Shown here: one piece after another, positions 18,119 to 28,314 of the stretch
Position numbering within the stretch: the stretch's first letter is position 1
How the letters are laid out: each line of letters opens with the position of its first letter
NCBI RefSeq assembly: GCF_000188155.2
Contig: NZ_KE124773.1
Span: forward strand, 1-64,000
Length of the DNA stretch: 64,000 nucleotides
Source: Methylocystis sp. ATCC 49242
GTDB taxonomy: Bacteria; Pseudomonadota; Alphaproteobacteria; Rhizobiales; Beijerinckiaceae
Direction: 5' to 3'
Translations under genes and position numbers: made by a program
The notes under the pieces: model-generated
Told to the model about the DNA's origin: nothing
Databases searched by the model: none
The model's input: only the letters and a program-made list of their open reading frames with translations

Positions 18119-18861
18119 GTCCTGGTTAGCTCCGATCGAATCGCGCCGAAAGCGCTTCGCCACGAATAGCCCAAAGTCGCGTTACGGAAATGGAGTTCGG
18201 CGCCGGCGATGAGGTTGGGGTCCACATCGAATTCAAGGCCGACCTGTTCTCCGAGCAACTTACGAAGCCGCGCGCGCCAAATCTCTTTGGTGTTGTCGTC
18301 GACAGGCATAGGGATGCTGATCGTGACAGCAGGGTCGCCCCCCTGCTCATTATCGACGAGCGCCGCTCTTTCCGTCTTAGAAAGAGAAGCGAGCCGTCCC
18401 TCTAGTTTTTCAAACCAGGGTTCTGTTCTCACCTCAGTGGGCATCTCGCCTAGGAGACGCTTTGTAACCTCGTCCGTTAAATCAAGCGATAGGCTCCGGG
18501 CGGCTAAAGCCGCTTGCGCGCGCTCATCCGCGAGCGTTTTACGCCCCTCTTCAAGAAGAGTCTCGGCGTCGCGTTCGGCTTGTTCCCGTCTTGCCTGGGC
18601 AGCCTGCTCAGCCGTGGCCGAGGCCTTTTTTAACAGGGCTTCCCGTTCGCCAAGGATGGCGGTTCGCTCCGCTTCCGCCGCAGCGAGCAGTCTCTTTGCC
18701 TCTTCTTCCGCTGCGCTCGCCTCCGAAGCCTGTTTCTCCATTTCCTGCCGCCGCGCATCAATCATATTGAGCGTCGGCTTGTACAAAAGGCGATGGAGCA
18801 GCCACACGAGGATGGCGAAGTTTATCGTCTGCAGGCCGAGCGTCCACCAATCGAAGGTCAT
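18115..18861 (-). CDS. atpF: N-type ATPase b subunit (long form)
   Basis: The protein has 248 residues, much longer than a typical b subunit of about 160. One N-terminal membrane helix (LGLQTINFAILVWLLHRLLY) leads into a long charged coiled coil (MIDARRQEMEKQ through the Ala/Glu-rich stretch to about residue 140). A globular C-terminal part follows. N-type operons lack a delta gene; the extra C-terminal domain of b is believed to replace delta in the peripheral stalk. No delta gene is present here, which fits. It overlaps atpA by four bases and lies three bases after atpE. Confidence 0.92.
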   Translation of the reverse strand: MTFDWWTLGLQTINFAILVWLLHRLLYKPTLNMIDARRQEMEKQASEASAAEEEAKRLLAAAEAERTAILGEREALLKKASATAEQAAQARREQAERDAETLLEEGRKTLADERAQAALAARSLSLDLTDEVTKRLLGEMPTEVRTEPWFEKLEGRLASLSKTERAALVDNEQGGDPAVTISIPMPVDDNTKEIWRARLRKLLGEQVGLEFDVDPNLIAGAELHFRNATLGYSWRSAFGAIRSELTRT

Positions 18862-18864
18862 GGA

Positions 18865-19107
18865 TTATCCTGCGTAGGGATTGGCGAACAGCAGCAGCAG
18901 TGCGATGACAAGGCAATAGATCGCCATTGTTTCGATCATCGCGAGGCCGACGAAAAGCGTCCGCGAAATGACCCCGGCCGCTTCGGGCTGTCGGGCGATC
19001 GCTTCCATTGCCGCCGCGACCGCTCGCCCTTCAGCCAAGGCGGGGCCTACTGCCCCCATGGAAACAGCGATTGAGGCGCCGATGATGCTGATGATTTTCG
19101 GGTCCAT
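18865..19107 (-). CDS. atpE: N-type ATPase c subunit (rotor ring)
   Basis: The 80-residue hairpin has two membrane helices joined by the RQPEAAG loop. Carboxylates lie in both helices: Glu26 (PALAEGRA) and Glu59 (AMIETMAIY), with Thr60 and Tyr64 after the second. On the numbering of the Na+-binding Ilyobacter c ring, Glu26, Glu59, Thr60 and Tyr64 fall at the Gln32, Glu65, Ser66 and Tyr70 positions. The double-carboxylate site is typical of N-type c subunits; ion specificity is debated, with a Burkholderia N-type ring reported as proton-specific with 17 subunits. Function is ion translocation coupled to ATP hydrolysis. Confidence 0.95.
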   Translation of the reverse strand: MDPKIISIIGASIAVSMGAVGPALAEGRAVAAAMEAIARQPEAAGVISRTLFVGLAMIETMAIYCLVIALLLLFANPYAG

Positions 19108-19116
19108 AGAGCCTCC

Positions 19117-20694
19117 TTAGCCTTTCTCAATGCTACCGATCGCGGCGCCGATAAAAACAGTCGCGAGAACGGTGAAGATATACGCCTGAATGATCCCAAG
19201 CAGCCCTTCCAGCAACATGAGCGGCACTGGCACGAAAAGCCCGGCAAGCGATACAACGAGGGCGATCATGAACTCACCGCTCATCACATTGCCGAACAGT
19301 CGCACCATGAGCGAGAAGGTGCGCGTCACTTCGGAGACGATATTGAGGGGCAACATGATGAGTTTTGGCTCGGCGAAACTTGCAAGATACTTGAGCAGTC
19401 CTCGGCTCCTGATCCCGAAGTAATGCACCGAAAAGAACACGATGAGAGCAAGCGCCGCCGGCGTTTCCAGCTTGCTTGTCGGCGCTTCGGCCCCCGGGAT
19501 CAGAGAGGATAGATTGGCAGCCACGAGGAATATGAACAGGGTCCCGAGCAGAGAGAGGTAGGGTCTGGGGTCTTTCTGCAGCACGTCCTCGATTTGCCGC
19601 ATGACGCCAATGACGATGAGCTCCAGCACCGCCGCGCGCCTATCGGGCACGGAAGGCAAGCTGCGCGTTACAAGCCACGAGCCGATGGAGAGCGCCAGCA
19701 TGATCGCCCATGTCGTCACGACTGGGCGGGTGATGGGAACCGGTCCGATCTGGAAAATAACCGCGCTCTCGAGGGGGGAATGTTTTCGAGCCGGCGGTCG
19801 GACAGCTTTCTGTGCTTCGACGAGCTTAGAAAGCGTTGCAGACGCCTCAATGGCCGGGCGAAATTCAGGATCAACTCTGAGCGCAGCCTCGAGATCCTGC
19901 CGGGCGAGCGGCAAATTACCTTGCGCGCGATACATATCGGCGCGGTCGACGCGGGCTTGAAGAAGTTCCGGATTGAGCTGGATGGCCTCCGAAAAGTCCC
20001 GCAGGGCGTTGTCGAGTTCTCCCTTCGAGCGAAAGAGCGTCCCACGCTTCCAGTAAAGCTCAGCCGATTTTGGAGCCCGCCCGATGGCCTCGGTGACGTC
20101 AGAAAGCGCCCGGTCGACGTCGCCCTTGGCAAGATAAGCGTCGCCGCGGCCAACGTAAGCTTCGACCTGTGTAGGATCGATGTCGAGAACCCGCCGATAG
20201 TCGGCGATGGCGGCGTCCCATTGCTTTCCGGCCCGAAAAGCCTCTGCTCGGCGCAGGAGCGCAAGGACGAAGCGCGGTTGAAACGCTAACGCCTGGGTGT
20301 AGTCCGTGATGGCGCGCTCACGGGCGCCCTTGTCATAAAACAAGGCCGCCCTGTCGGCGTAGGCCTGAGCCGATTTCGGGTCAAGTTGCAGCGCGTGTTC
20401 CACATCGGCGATGGCGCGGTCGAGGTCTCCCGCCGCGCGATAAGCTTCGCCGCGATTTAGGTACGCCGCAATCCGGTTGCTTTTGCTCTCACGCCGCCCG
20501 GCGATAATACTGCCGCACGCTTCTATGCGATGTTGCAGATTTGGGCCGAAACATTCTCCGAAGCTGGCCTGCTGGGAAAAGCTCCCAGTCTGGAACATTA
20601 AGAGGAAGGCCACGGCAAAAGCGAAGCAAATTCGCGCTCGCCCTTGTACAAAGCTACGCAAAAGATAGAGTGCGCTTTGCCGAGTAAGGGCCAT
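19117..20694 (-). CDS. atpB: N-type ATPase subunit a fused to an N-terminal periplasmic TPR domain
   Basis: The start is the ATG at 20694, just after the atpR stop. The 525-residue product is more than twice the usual length. Residues 1-42 are a signal-like sequence (ICFAFAVAFLLMFQTGSFS). Residues 48-60 hold two Cys. Residues about 74-277 form six 34-residue TPR repeats with the canonical pattern (first: YLNRGEAYRAAGDLDRAIAD). Residues about 307-525 are a complete subunit a with its essential Arg465 in SLMVRLFGN and EGLLGIIQAYIFTVL near the end. Subunit a has a periplasmic N-terminus, so the signal peptide would put the TPR domain outside. The frame is continuous, with no stop or shift at the junction. 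This fusion is not a feature I know from N-ATPases. Confidence 0.9.
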   Translation of the reverse strand: MALTRQSALYLLRSFVQGRARICFAFAVAFLLMFQTGSFSQQASFGECFGPNLQHRIEACGSIIAGRRESKSNRIAAYLNRGEAYRAAGDLDRAIADVEHALQLDPKSAQAYADRAALFYDKGARERAITDYTQALAFQPRFVLALLRRAEAFRAGKQWDAAIADYRRVLDIDPTQVEAYVGRGDAYLAKGDVDRALSDVTEAIGRAPKSAELYWKRGTLFRSKGELDNALRDFSEAIQLNPELLQARVDRADMYRAQGNLPLARQDLEAALRVDPEFRPAIEASATLSKLVEAQKAVRPPARKHSPLESAVIFQIGPVPITRPVVTTWAIMLALSIGSWLVTRSLPSVPDRRAAVLELIVIGVMRQIEDVLQKDPRPYLSLLGTLFIFLVAANLSSLIPGAEAPTSKLETPAALALIVFFSVHYFGIRSRGLLKYLASFAEPKLIMLPLNIVSEVTRTFSLMVRLFGNVMSGEFMIALVVSLAGLFVPVPLMLLEGLLGIIQAYIFTVLATVFIGAAIGSIEKG

Positions 20695-20695
20695 A

Positions 20696-20977
20696 TCATC
20701 GGCCTCTTCGCTGTTGCAGCGCAAACTGGCGAGCAATAAGGAGGCCGACAAAGGTGGCGAGTAAGGGCGCGGCCCCAAGGCGCGCCATGAAGAACAGCAG
20801 GATCGTCACGGCGATTATTCGGGCCGCCGTAAGGGTGGTAGGGACCATCCAGCCCGAGCCCGCGACAATGCGCGCCACCGTTGCACGCATTGCCGCGAAA
20901 TAAGCGAGCCCAAAGACGAAGCCCGATATGGCTGCGACTGCTGCGGGAAAAGCAATAGAAATAACCTCCGGAGTCAT
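20696..20977 (-). CDS. atpR: N-type ATPase AtpR, small membrane protein
   Basis: The start is the ATG at 20977, which overlaps the atpQ stop (ATGA) and gives 93 residues. The protein has three membrane helices and few charged residues, among them Arg in FAAMRATVARI and TAARIIAV. AtpR is specific to N-type ATPase operons; it is thought to interact with the c ring through conserved Arg residues and replace AtpI function with AtpQ. Its stop is followed two bases later by atpB. Confidence 0.85.
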   Translation of the reverse strand: MTPEVISIAFPAAVAAISGFVFGLAYFAAMRATVARIVAGSGWMVPTTLTAARIIAVTILLFFMARLGAAPLLATFVGLLIARQFALQQRRGR

Positions 20978-21253
20978 TCGCTTTGCATCCTTTTCCACGC
21001 TAGCGCGCATCCGAGCGCGAGGCCGATTGCGAGCAGACTCAAGGTCCAGAAGATGCCGGAAGCGAGACGGCCGTCGAGCCAGCGCCCAACAAAGACGCCG
21101 ATCAATGTGGGCGTCACGATTGTCCAGCCCAAAGCGCCGATAAGCGCGAGGTTGCGTCCAATCGGGCGCTCCCCTTCTTGTTGGCCAAGCGCGCGTCGGC
21201 CCCGCCGTAATCTGACAGCTTCTTCAAGATGGTCGTGGTTCTTTCGCTTCCCC

Positions 21254-21261
<8 letters not shown>
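20974..21261 (-). CDS. atpQ: N-type ATPase AtpQ (AtpI-like)
   Basis: This 95-residue protein has a charged N-terminus (HLEEAVRLRRGRRALGQQEGE) and two membrane helices (LIGALGWTIVTPTLIGVFVG and WTLSLLAIGLALGCALAW). It is the AtpI/AtpQ-type assembly protein, with the GRWLDGRL loop typical of the family. It overlaps atpC by eight bases and atpR by four bases. Proposed role: assembly of the c ring and possibly ion or Mg2+ handling. Confidence 0.87.
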
Positions 21262-23175
<1,914 letters not shown>

Positions 23176-23270
23176 CTAGCGCCGATCTTCAGCGAATGGT
23201 CCCTCGGCAGCTATGCAGCATTTGGAAAAGCTTAGGCTCGATTTTCTGACCAAAAACCTGCTCGACCAAC

Positions 23271-23304
23271 AAAATCTAAGCAGGGACCAGAAATCCCTGC
23301 TTAG
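23271..23304 (-). terminator. Rho-independent terminator
   Basis: A perfect 11-bp stem (23276-23286 with 23294-23304, seven-base loop) follows the stop codon of the minus-strand gene at 23315. On that strand the hairpin is followed by ATTTTG, so it fits an intrinsic terminator. It also separates this gene from the atpD promoter region. Confidence 0.75.
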
Positions 23305-23314
23305 GTTGTGTTAT

Positions 23315-23536
23315 CTAGCACTGCCACTCCCACTGGCCCATATAATCGTTCCATTCCCAGCAGACGCCGGGGTTGAGGGGACGCCAAGGCCGGCTCCAAT
23401 CGCGGTGCTGATAGCGCCAGTGCGCGCCGTAATTCTGCAGGTTCCCGCTACCAGGGAACGGGCCGGCGCGTTGGGCTTGTGCTGCCGGCGCAGCGAAGAA
23501 TAGCGCCGCTAATGTCAAGAGGACGAGTTTTCGCAT
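23315..23536 (-). CDS. Small secreted HRDWS-family protein, copy A
   Basis: The 73-residue product has a signal peptide (KLVLLTLAALFFAAPAAQAQ) and a short mature domain with HWRYQHRDWS followed by VCWEW and a terminal WEWQC. The ribosome-binding site GGAGGAGG lies seven bases before the ATG. It is one of four paralogs in the window (others at 26821, 28474, 55471), sharing GxHxRxxHRDWS, then a Cys-Trp pair and a final Trp-x-Cys. The two conserved Cys could form a disulfide, and the His cluster and aromatic residues suggest a metal- or heme-free ligand site, but the function is unknown. This copy is the most divergent: it lacks the His before VCW. Confidence 0.8.
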   Translation of the reverse strand: MRKLVLLTLAALFFAAPAAQAQRAGPFPGSGNLQNYGAHWRYQHRDWSRPWRPLNPGVCWEWNDYMGQWEWQC

Positions 23537-23697
23537 GTGGCTGCCTCCTCCGGATGGCGTCGCCGTCGCCGGGCGTCACAGGACTTGGCGGCGGCGTTAC
23601 TTGGAGCGAGAGATAGGGCGGCGTGGATCCGAAGGGAGTGACGAAGAAGCCTGGAGACGAGGTCCGGCGCTCCGATAACCGAGAGCCCGCATTGGAG

Positions 23698-23982
23698 ATG
23701 AGCACGCGTGCGCTTCTCATTTTTTGCCCTGTTGGCCGCCTTGGCGAAGGGTCGGCGTGACGACGGTGGACATGGATGATTGCCTCAAGGGGATAAACGG
23801 CGAAAACGCCGACCCGCTGGTCGGTGCGGCGCTGAACTGCGGCCTGATGCAAACCATCCTGCCGCCAGCCGAGATCATAGTTTCCTCGACGATGATGATT
23901 CGTGCGGCCGCTCAGGCTACGCGACGAACTTGAGCCCCACGGTCTTTCTGGCCCCCCAGACTTTCGGCCGCCAATCGCCTAA
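23698..23982 (+). pseudogene. Decayed copy of the small DDC-type secreted family
   Basis: Reading across frames gives a signal-like start after the ATG at 23698 (RFSFFALLAALAKG in the +1 frame). It continues with MDDCLKGINGENADPL and LNCGLMQTILPP in another frame, and ends in HGLSGPPDFRPPIA before a TAA at 23980. These pieces line up in order with the intact genes at 27994 (MDDCPDG..., LLCGAWQLPP, ending SPDLRPPIA) and 28901. At least two frameshifts are needed, so it is a pseudogene. It lies divergent to HRDWS copy A, echoing the pairing of intact copies at 27994 and 28474. Confidence 0.6.
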
Positions 23983-24309
23983 CTTGCAGCAGTAGGGCGC
24001 AGAAGCCCGACGTCGAGACGTCGGAGGTGGCCTGGCTTTTCCGCGACCGCCGAGATCGTGGCGTTTTTATTTTTTTTCAGCAGACGCGCAGACGACAGAA
24101 GGTCGTCCTCTGGGGCGCAAATAAGCGGAGCACCGGAATAAGTCACCCGTGAACTATCCATAAGGCGCTGTTGAGACACTGTTTTCCGTATTGGAAAAGT
24201 ATCGTTTTTTGCAAGAAAGCGGGTGCTTTCGGTCTGTTTTCCGGCGATTTGATCTGGGCGGCATGGCGTGATTCTCTCCTTTTCGGGATCGAAAAGGGAG
24301 ACGCTTTCG

Positions 24310-25683
24310 ATGCGGCCGAAGGAGCGACGCGACAGCGGGCAGAGCGATCTTTTCCGGGCGCGGCTCGATCAGATCGTCGACAGGGCGCATCCGCTCGTAA
24401 AGCTCGCCGCGGCGATCGACTGGGGCTTTCTCGAGCAGCGCTTCGGCGCGGTTTATTCCGACGGTCCCGGCCAGCCGCCGCTGCCGACGCGGCTCATGGC
24501 CGGCCTCGCGATTTTGAAGCACATGCACGACCTCTCCGACGAGGTTTTGTGCGACCGCTGGCTGGAAAACCCCTATTATCAGCTGTTCTGCGGCGAGGAG
24601 TTTTTCGCCCATCGGCTGCCGTTCGACCGCTCGTCGATCACCCGCTGGCGCCAACGCATGGGCGAGGAGAAGCTCGCGGCGCTATTGCAGGAGAGCCTGT
24701 CCGTCGCGACTCGCACCGGCGCAGCGAAGCCCGCCGACTTCACCAAGGTGATCGTCGACACGACGGTGCAGGAGAAGGCCGTCGCCTTCCCCACCGACGC
24801 GAAGCTCATGCACCGCGCGCGAGAGAGGCTTGTGCGGCTCGCCAAAAAGCATGGCGTCGCGCTGCGCCAGTCCTATGAGCGAATCGGCAAATACGCGCTC
24901 ATCGACCATCAGCGCTACAAGCACGCCAAACAGCACAAGCGGGCGAACAAGGCGCTGCGCAAGATCAAAACATTCCTTGGCCGCGTCATGCGCGACATCG
25001 CCCGCAAGGCAAAGGGAAACGAGGCGCTCATCGATGTCTTTCGCCGCCCATTGTGGCTGGCCGAGCGCGTGCGCGAGCAGCGCCAGAACCAGAGGGGCAA
25101 GAAGGTCTACAGCCTGCATGCGCCGGAGGTGGAATGCATCGGCAAGGGCAAGGCCCACAAGCCCTATGAGTTTGGCGTGAAGGTGTCGGTGGCGACGACG
25201 CTGCATCGCTCGAAGGGCGGGCAGTTCATCGTTCACGCCAAGGCGCTGCCGGGCGCGCCTTACGACGGCCACACGCTGGCGACGGTCATCCCCGAGATGG
25301 AGCAAATGATCGGCGCGCCGATGCAGCGCATTCTCGCCGACCGCGGCTACCGCGGCCACAATGCCCCGCCAGAGCGCAAGTTCCGAGTGTTCATCGCCGG
25401 CCAGAAACGGCGCATGACCAAGGCGATCAAGCGCGAGATGAAGCGCCGCTCCGCTGTCGAGCCGGTGATCGGCCACGCCAAGACCGACCACCGCATGGGC
25501 CGAAACTTCCTCGCCCACGCCATAGGCGACGCCGCCAACGCGGTGCTGGCCGCCGCCGGCTACAACTTCAGACGCCTGCTGGCCTGGCTGAAGTTTTTGC
25601 GCGCCTTCATCGACGCGCTCTTCTCAGCCTATGGCGAAGCCCTGTCCGCAGCTTCAAGCGCATTCTTCACGGGAGACGAATAA
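24310..25683 (+). CDS. IS5-family DDE transposase
   Basis: The ATG at 24310 (MRPKERRDSGQSDLF) begins a 457-residue transposase; an in-frame extension reaches 24268. The N-terminal DUF772-type domain (AIDWGFLEQRFG, PPLPTRLMAGLAILKH) is followed by the DDE core: Asp in VIVDTTVQEKAV, Asp in ILADRGYRG, and Glu in RRSAVEPVIGH with the downstream Lys/Arg signature. It appears intact. The element probably spans from near 24165 to near 25710; no convincing inverted repeats or target duplication could be read, so the ends are uncertain. It separates the decayed small-gene copy from a CusF-like remnant whose signal peptide it seems to have cut. Confidence 0.88.
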   Translation: MRPKERRDSGQSDLFRARLDQIVDRAHPLVKLAAAIDWGFLEQRFGAVYSDGPGQPPLPTRLMAGLAILKHMHDLSDEVLCDRWLENPYYQLFCGEEFFAHRLPFDRSSITRWRQRMGEEKLAALLQESLSVATRTGAAKPADFTKVIVDTTVQEKAVAFPTDAKLMHRARERLVRLAKKHGVALRQSYERIGKYALIDHQRYKHAKQHKRANKALRKIKTFLGRVMRDIARKAKGNEALIDVFRRPLWLAERVREQRQNQRGKKVYSLHAPEVECIGKGKAHKPYEFGVKVSVATTLHRSKGGQFIVHAKALPGAPYDGHTLATVIPEMEQMIGAPMQRILADRGYRGHNAPPERKFRVFIAGQKRRMTKAIKREMKRRSAVEPVIGHAKTDHRMGRNFLAHAIGDAANAVLAAAGYNFRRLLAWLKFLRAFIDALFSAYGEALSAASSAFFTGDE

Positions 25684-25717
25684 AAATAACGAAGTAATGG
25701 CGTTGTGAGGCGCGGCC

Positions 25718-26275
25718 GTGGCGGCGACGTCCTTTCCCGGTCTCGCCCAGCAGCAGGAAGCTGGTCATGGCGGATGCTATGTGACCCTGAGCCCGACTGA
25801 CGCGACGAGGGTGAAACGCATCGATAAGCTGCGGCCAACCGAGGCGGCCTCTACAGGAGCGCCATGGGTGCGGGTGGTTGTTCGAAAGGTCGATCTTCCC
25901 GCGACTCGCATTACCGTCGCCCATGGAGCCATCCATCGAATCCGCACGCCGGCGATGACGATACAAAACATCCCGGTTACGGACGCCGCCTATCTCGCCT
26001 CGCTCCGTGGGGGCGATGAAATCGAGATTCAATGCGACCATAGCGGCGGGGTCGCGAGAATCGTCAACATCCGCATAGGACGAAAATCGAGAGTCCGCCG
26101 TGATGACGTCGATTGCCGCCGGCTCTCTACAACGCTCCTCCATCTTGCGATCATACCGCGGATCGCGATTGCGGATCGTTCCTGGCCTGCGGACGCTCCG
26201 TATGCCGCCGTGGGCGCCATGCGCCTATTCGGTTTGGCGCCTGTCAAAACCCAGAACAGACCGGTTTTTCTGTAA
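25718..26275 (+). pseudogene. Truncated CusF-like periplasmic metal-binding protein
   Basis: A GTG-initiated frame starts with what looks like the tail of a signal peptide (SFPGLAQQQEAGHGG) immediately after the IS5-type element; an in-frame stop lies nine bases further up. A CusF-like fold follows: KVDLPATRITVAHGAI, TPAMTI, LRGGDEIEIQC and ARIVNIRIG. Compared with functional CusF (H, W, M, M ligands), the Trp is Thr and the second Met is Ile, so Cu(I) binding would be weak. The frame runs on without domain after residue about 125. I read it as a cusF gene beheaded by the insertion; a short functional protein is not excluded. Confidence 0.6.
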
Positions 26276-26280
26276 CGCTT

Positions 26281-26480
26281 GTGACCACGCAACATCCGCG
26301 TATCGCCGTACTGGTCGCGCTCGCCTGACGCTAGGGGGTCCCTCCTTGGCGCAGGCGAGACGGTGCGACAGCGGCTCGTCGCTGAAACCGCCCAACAGGC
26401 GTCCGGCGAAGGCGTGGTCAAGAGGGTCAACGCGGAGGCACGCAAGCTGCTAATCGCGCATGGTCGGATCCCATCGCGGG
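26281..26480 (+). pseudogene. Frameshifted cusF remnant
   Basis: A GTG at 26281 opens a signal-like TTQHPRIAVLVALA that meets a stop. The sequence continues in the next frame as LTLGGPSLAQA, then in a third frame as ETVRQRLVAETAQQ, GEGVVKRVNAEARK and LLIAHGRIP. This matches the start of CusF (compare GKGVIKGVNKTDRQIQITHEAIP in the gene at 35657) up to the first metal-ligand His. The methionine/tryptophan part is missing. Two frameshifts and a 3' loss make it a pseudogene. Confidence 0.65.
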
Positions 26481-26486
26481 ATCCGA
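26464..26486. repeat. Short perfect inverted repeat
   Basis: Nine-base arms (26464-26472 and 26478-26486) around a five-base loop at the 3' end of the cusF remnant. No T-run follows, so it is not a clear intrinsic terminator; it may mark a rearrangement point. Confidence 0.4.
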
Positions 26487-26820
26487 GCCATTGCCTGAGC
26501 GGGTATCGTTGTTGTTCATGGAGTGGGCCTTGAAAGCGGCGTGGCGTGGTTAAACCCGAGCGTGTAGCGTTCGTTCAAATACAGGCGCCGATGAATGATG
26601 GGGACACAAGCAAGCCACCGGGACACCCCTTGTTGCTGAGTAGCCTACAGGCGGTCAGGCGTGTCCCTTCTATGTCATCGGGTAGGAGAGATAAGGCCGC
26701 AGACACTCACTTTTGCCGCTCTTGTGAGTCCGACCCGAGAGACCCATCTAAGGTGATGTTGACGCCCAAGCCCTCACAAGGAGGCTGCTTCCGGGCGAAG
26801 CAAAATGAGCGGAGGACCTA
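26487..26820. other. Intergenic stretch between cusF remnant and HRDWS copy B
   Basis: No open frame with a recognisable domain. Three nearby GGGACAC/GTGTCCC blocks (about 26601, 26621, 26659) resemble ends of lost mobile elements but cannot be assigned. A good Shine-Dalgarno (GGAGG) at its 3' end belongs to the next gene. Confidence 0.35.
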
Positions 26821-27036
26821 ATGCGTAAGCTCGCTCTTTGGACCGCTGCATCTTTTCTCGCAGCCACAGGCTTTCCAGCGATGGCACAGAACAGCGCGCG
26901 AGGCACCGACCAAGATATTGGCGGGCACTTTCGGCACATGCACAGAGATTGGAGTCAGCAGGAAGGTCGCCACGTGCATAACGTTTGTTGGGAGTGGAAC
27001 CCCGGAGTTGGATGGGTGTGGAAATGTAAGAACTAA
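26821..27036 (+). CDS. Small secreted HRDWS-family protein, copy B
   Basis: A GGAGG box seven bases upstream supports the ATG. The 71-residue product has a signal peptide ending in FPAMAQ and a mature domain with GGHFRHMHRDWSQQEGRH, then VCWEW and GWVWKC near the end. It is closest to copy D (55471), with which it shares DWSQQEGRH. All four copies keep two Cys about 13 residues apart and a His-rich first half. It stands alone between a cusF remnant and a decayed glucoamylase fragment. Function unknown; periplasmic metal binding is a guess from the His content and the surrounding copper genes. Confidence 0.82.
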   Translation: MRKLALWTAASFLAATGFPAMAQNSARGTDQDIGGHFRHMHRDWSQQEGRHVHNVCWEWNPGVGWVWKCKN

Positions 27037-27184
27037 AAATTGTTGGCCTGCAACCTCTCCATGGCCTTAGGCTCAAACAACGACGTCCTCGCGAGGTGGG
27101 CAAAGATCATCCGATTAGGGAGGCGCTTGTTACCGCACGCATCCTGCGCAACGCCCTAGCTTAAGCTAATTGGTCGTCCCGGGA

Positions 27185-27630
27185 GGGGATCGCGGCTTTA
27201 TGCTGAATCAGATAGGCATTCCGAGCGATCGAATTCGGTGGCCGTCGCTGCCAGAGCGTCGCGTTGGGCGAGCTGTGGGAGACTGGCGCGCCTCCAGCAA
27301 GGACGCCAGCGTCATCATTAAGGTGGGGAAAAGCGAGCGGCCGCCTTTCTGCTGGCGACGGCAGTGATAAGCCGCATAGCTCCAGACCAGATTTTTGGCT
27401 ATTGTTTGCGCGCCGGTTGTCTAATCATATTGCTCCGACAATTCACCCGAGCTGGCGTAAAGGCCGCACCGTCGCCATGAACATGTCGCCGCGATGCAAG
27501 GCCGCATTGAATAGCCCTTCTCCGGAGAGCGGCATCAACCGATGCAGTATCGAGAACTTGAGCTGATTCGGCGAGCATTTCGTTCAAGAGCCCTCGATTT
27601 TGTTTCGAAACGGCACTCATGAGCCTGTCA
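27185..27630. pseudogene. Decayed duplicate of the ROK / GH15 3'-end region
   Basis: The plus strand from about 27200 reads MLNQIGIPSDRIRW, and the minus strand from about 27630 down reads SKQNRGLLNEMLAESAQVLD. The same two segments occur together, better preserved, at 41646-42110 (ROK-kinase remnant tail facing the GH15 3' end). DNA identity is obvious by eye over about 440 bases, but this copy has several indels and a deletion of about 60 bases. It is a relic of a segmental duplication, not a gene. Confidence 0.75.
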
Positions 27631-27639
27631 CGCTCCACT

Positions 27640-27993
27640 TAATTGCAAGATTCTGGATTCAACCATTTCAATAGCTTAACCATGCGCTCAATTTGATAAC
27701 GTGTATTTTATTTGAAAATCTGATCGCGTTTGTTGCACCTTATTTGAGACTTACGAAGTATCGTCTTCGCGACTTTTCTAGGACATTCGACCGATTCTTG
27801 AAAAATTGATTGGCGAATAAGATGCAGCGAAGCACCTAAAGCACCGCATTATAACAATTAAGCGCAGCGTGACAGACGTCATCCGCGCCCCCTCTGGATC
27901 TTTCGCACGCAATGATTACCTGATAAGAAGCGTGGGAGGGGGAATTGTTTTGTGGTCGCGCGCGTCGCTAAAATTCGTCAGTTGGGGAGCGCC
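27640..27993. other. AT-richer intergenic stretch
   Basis: About 350 bases, visibly richer in A/T than its surroundings, without a supported gene. It leads into the small secreted gene at 27994, for which it may contain the promoter. No operator or repeat was recognised. Confidence 0.4.
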
Positions 27994-28314
27994 GTGATCC
28001 TGCGCTGGCTGCGTCTGTTCATCTCCACGCTTATCATCGCGGCGGCTTTGATTGGCGCGATAGGCGCTTCTTACGCCGCGCCCAGCGCTCATTCCTGCGC
28101 GCAGATGGTCATGGATGACTGTCCGGACGGTCACGGCGATGCTGTGATCCCGATTGATTGCGACCCGCTCCTCTGCGGGGCGTGGCAGTTGCCGCCGTCA
28201 TCCATCGCGCTATCGCCGGTTTCTGCGGCGTTCTCGCGATTGGCGTATTCGCGTGAAGAGTTGAGGCTTCGTGGGCTTTTAAGGTCGCCGGACCTTCGGC
28301 CGCCGATCGCCTGA
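27994..28314 (+). CDS. Small exported Cys-containing protein (DDC family), copy 1
   Basis: The GTG at 27994 is chosen because a GGGGAG box lies five bases upstream; an earlier in-frame GTG is at 27952. The product (106 residues) has a signal peptide (LRLFISTLIIAAALIGAIGA) followed by APSAHSCAQM, DDCPDGH, DCDPLLCGAWQLPP and a C-terminal SPDLRPPIA. Four Cys with His and Asp nearby could bind metal or form disulfides. A clear paralog is at 28901 and a broken copy at 23698. I do not recognise a named family. It precedes HRDWS copy C by 160 bases on the same strand. Confidence 0.7.
   Translation: MILRWLRLFISTLIIAAALIGAIGASYAAPSAHSCAQMVMDDCPDGHGDAVIPIDCDPLLCGAWQLPPSSIALSPVSAAFSRLAYSREELRLRGLLRSPDLRPPIA

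Noticed and set aside
18209..18877. Plus-strand 222-residue frame opposite atpF
   Set aside because: Ser/Arg-rich shadow of the Ala/Glu-rich coiled coil of subunit b.
24001..24140. Short palindrome and T-rich stretch before the IS5-type element, considered as terminator or IS end
   Set aside because: The palindrome at about 24012 is not followed by a T-run at the right distance, and no matching inverted repeat was found on the right side.
24682..25518. Minus-strand 278-residue frame opposite the IS5-type transposase
   Set aside because: The plus-strand frame contains a full DDE transposase; the antisense product is His/Arg-rich with no known domain.
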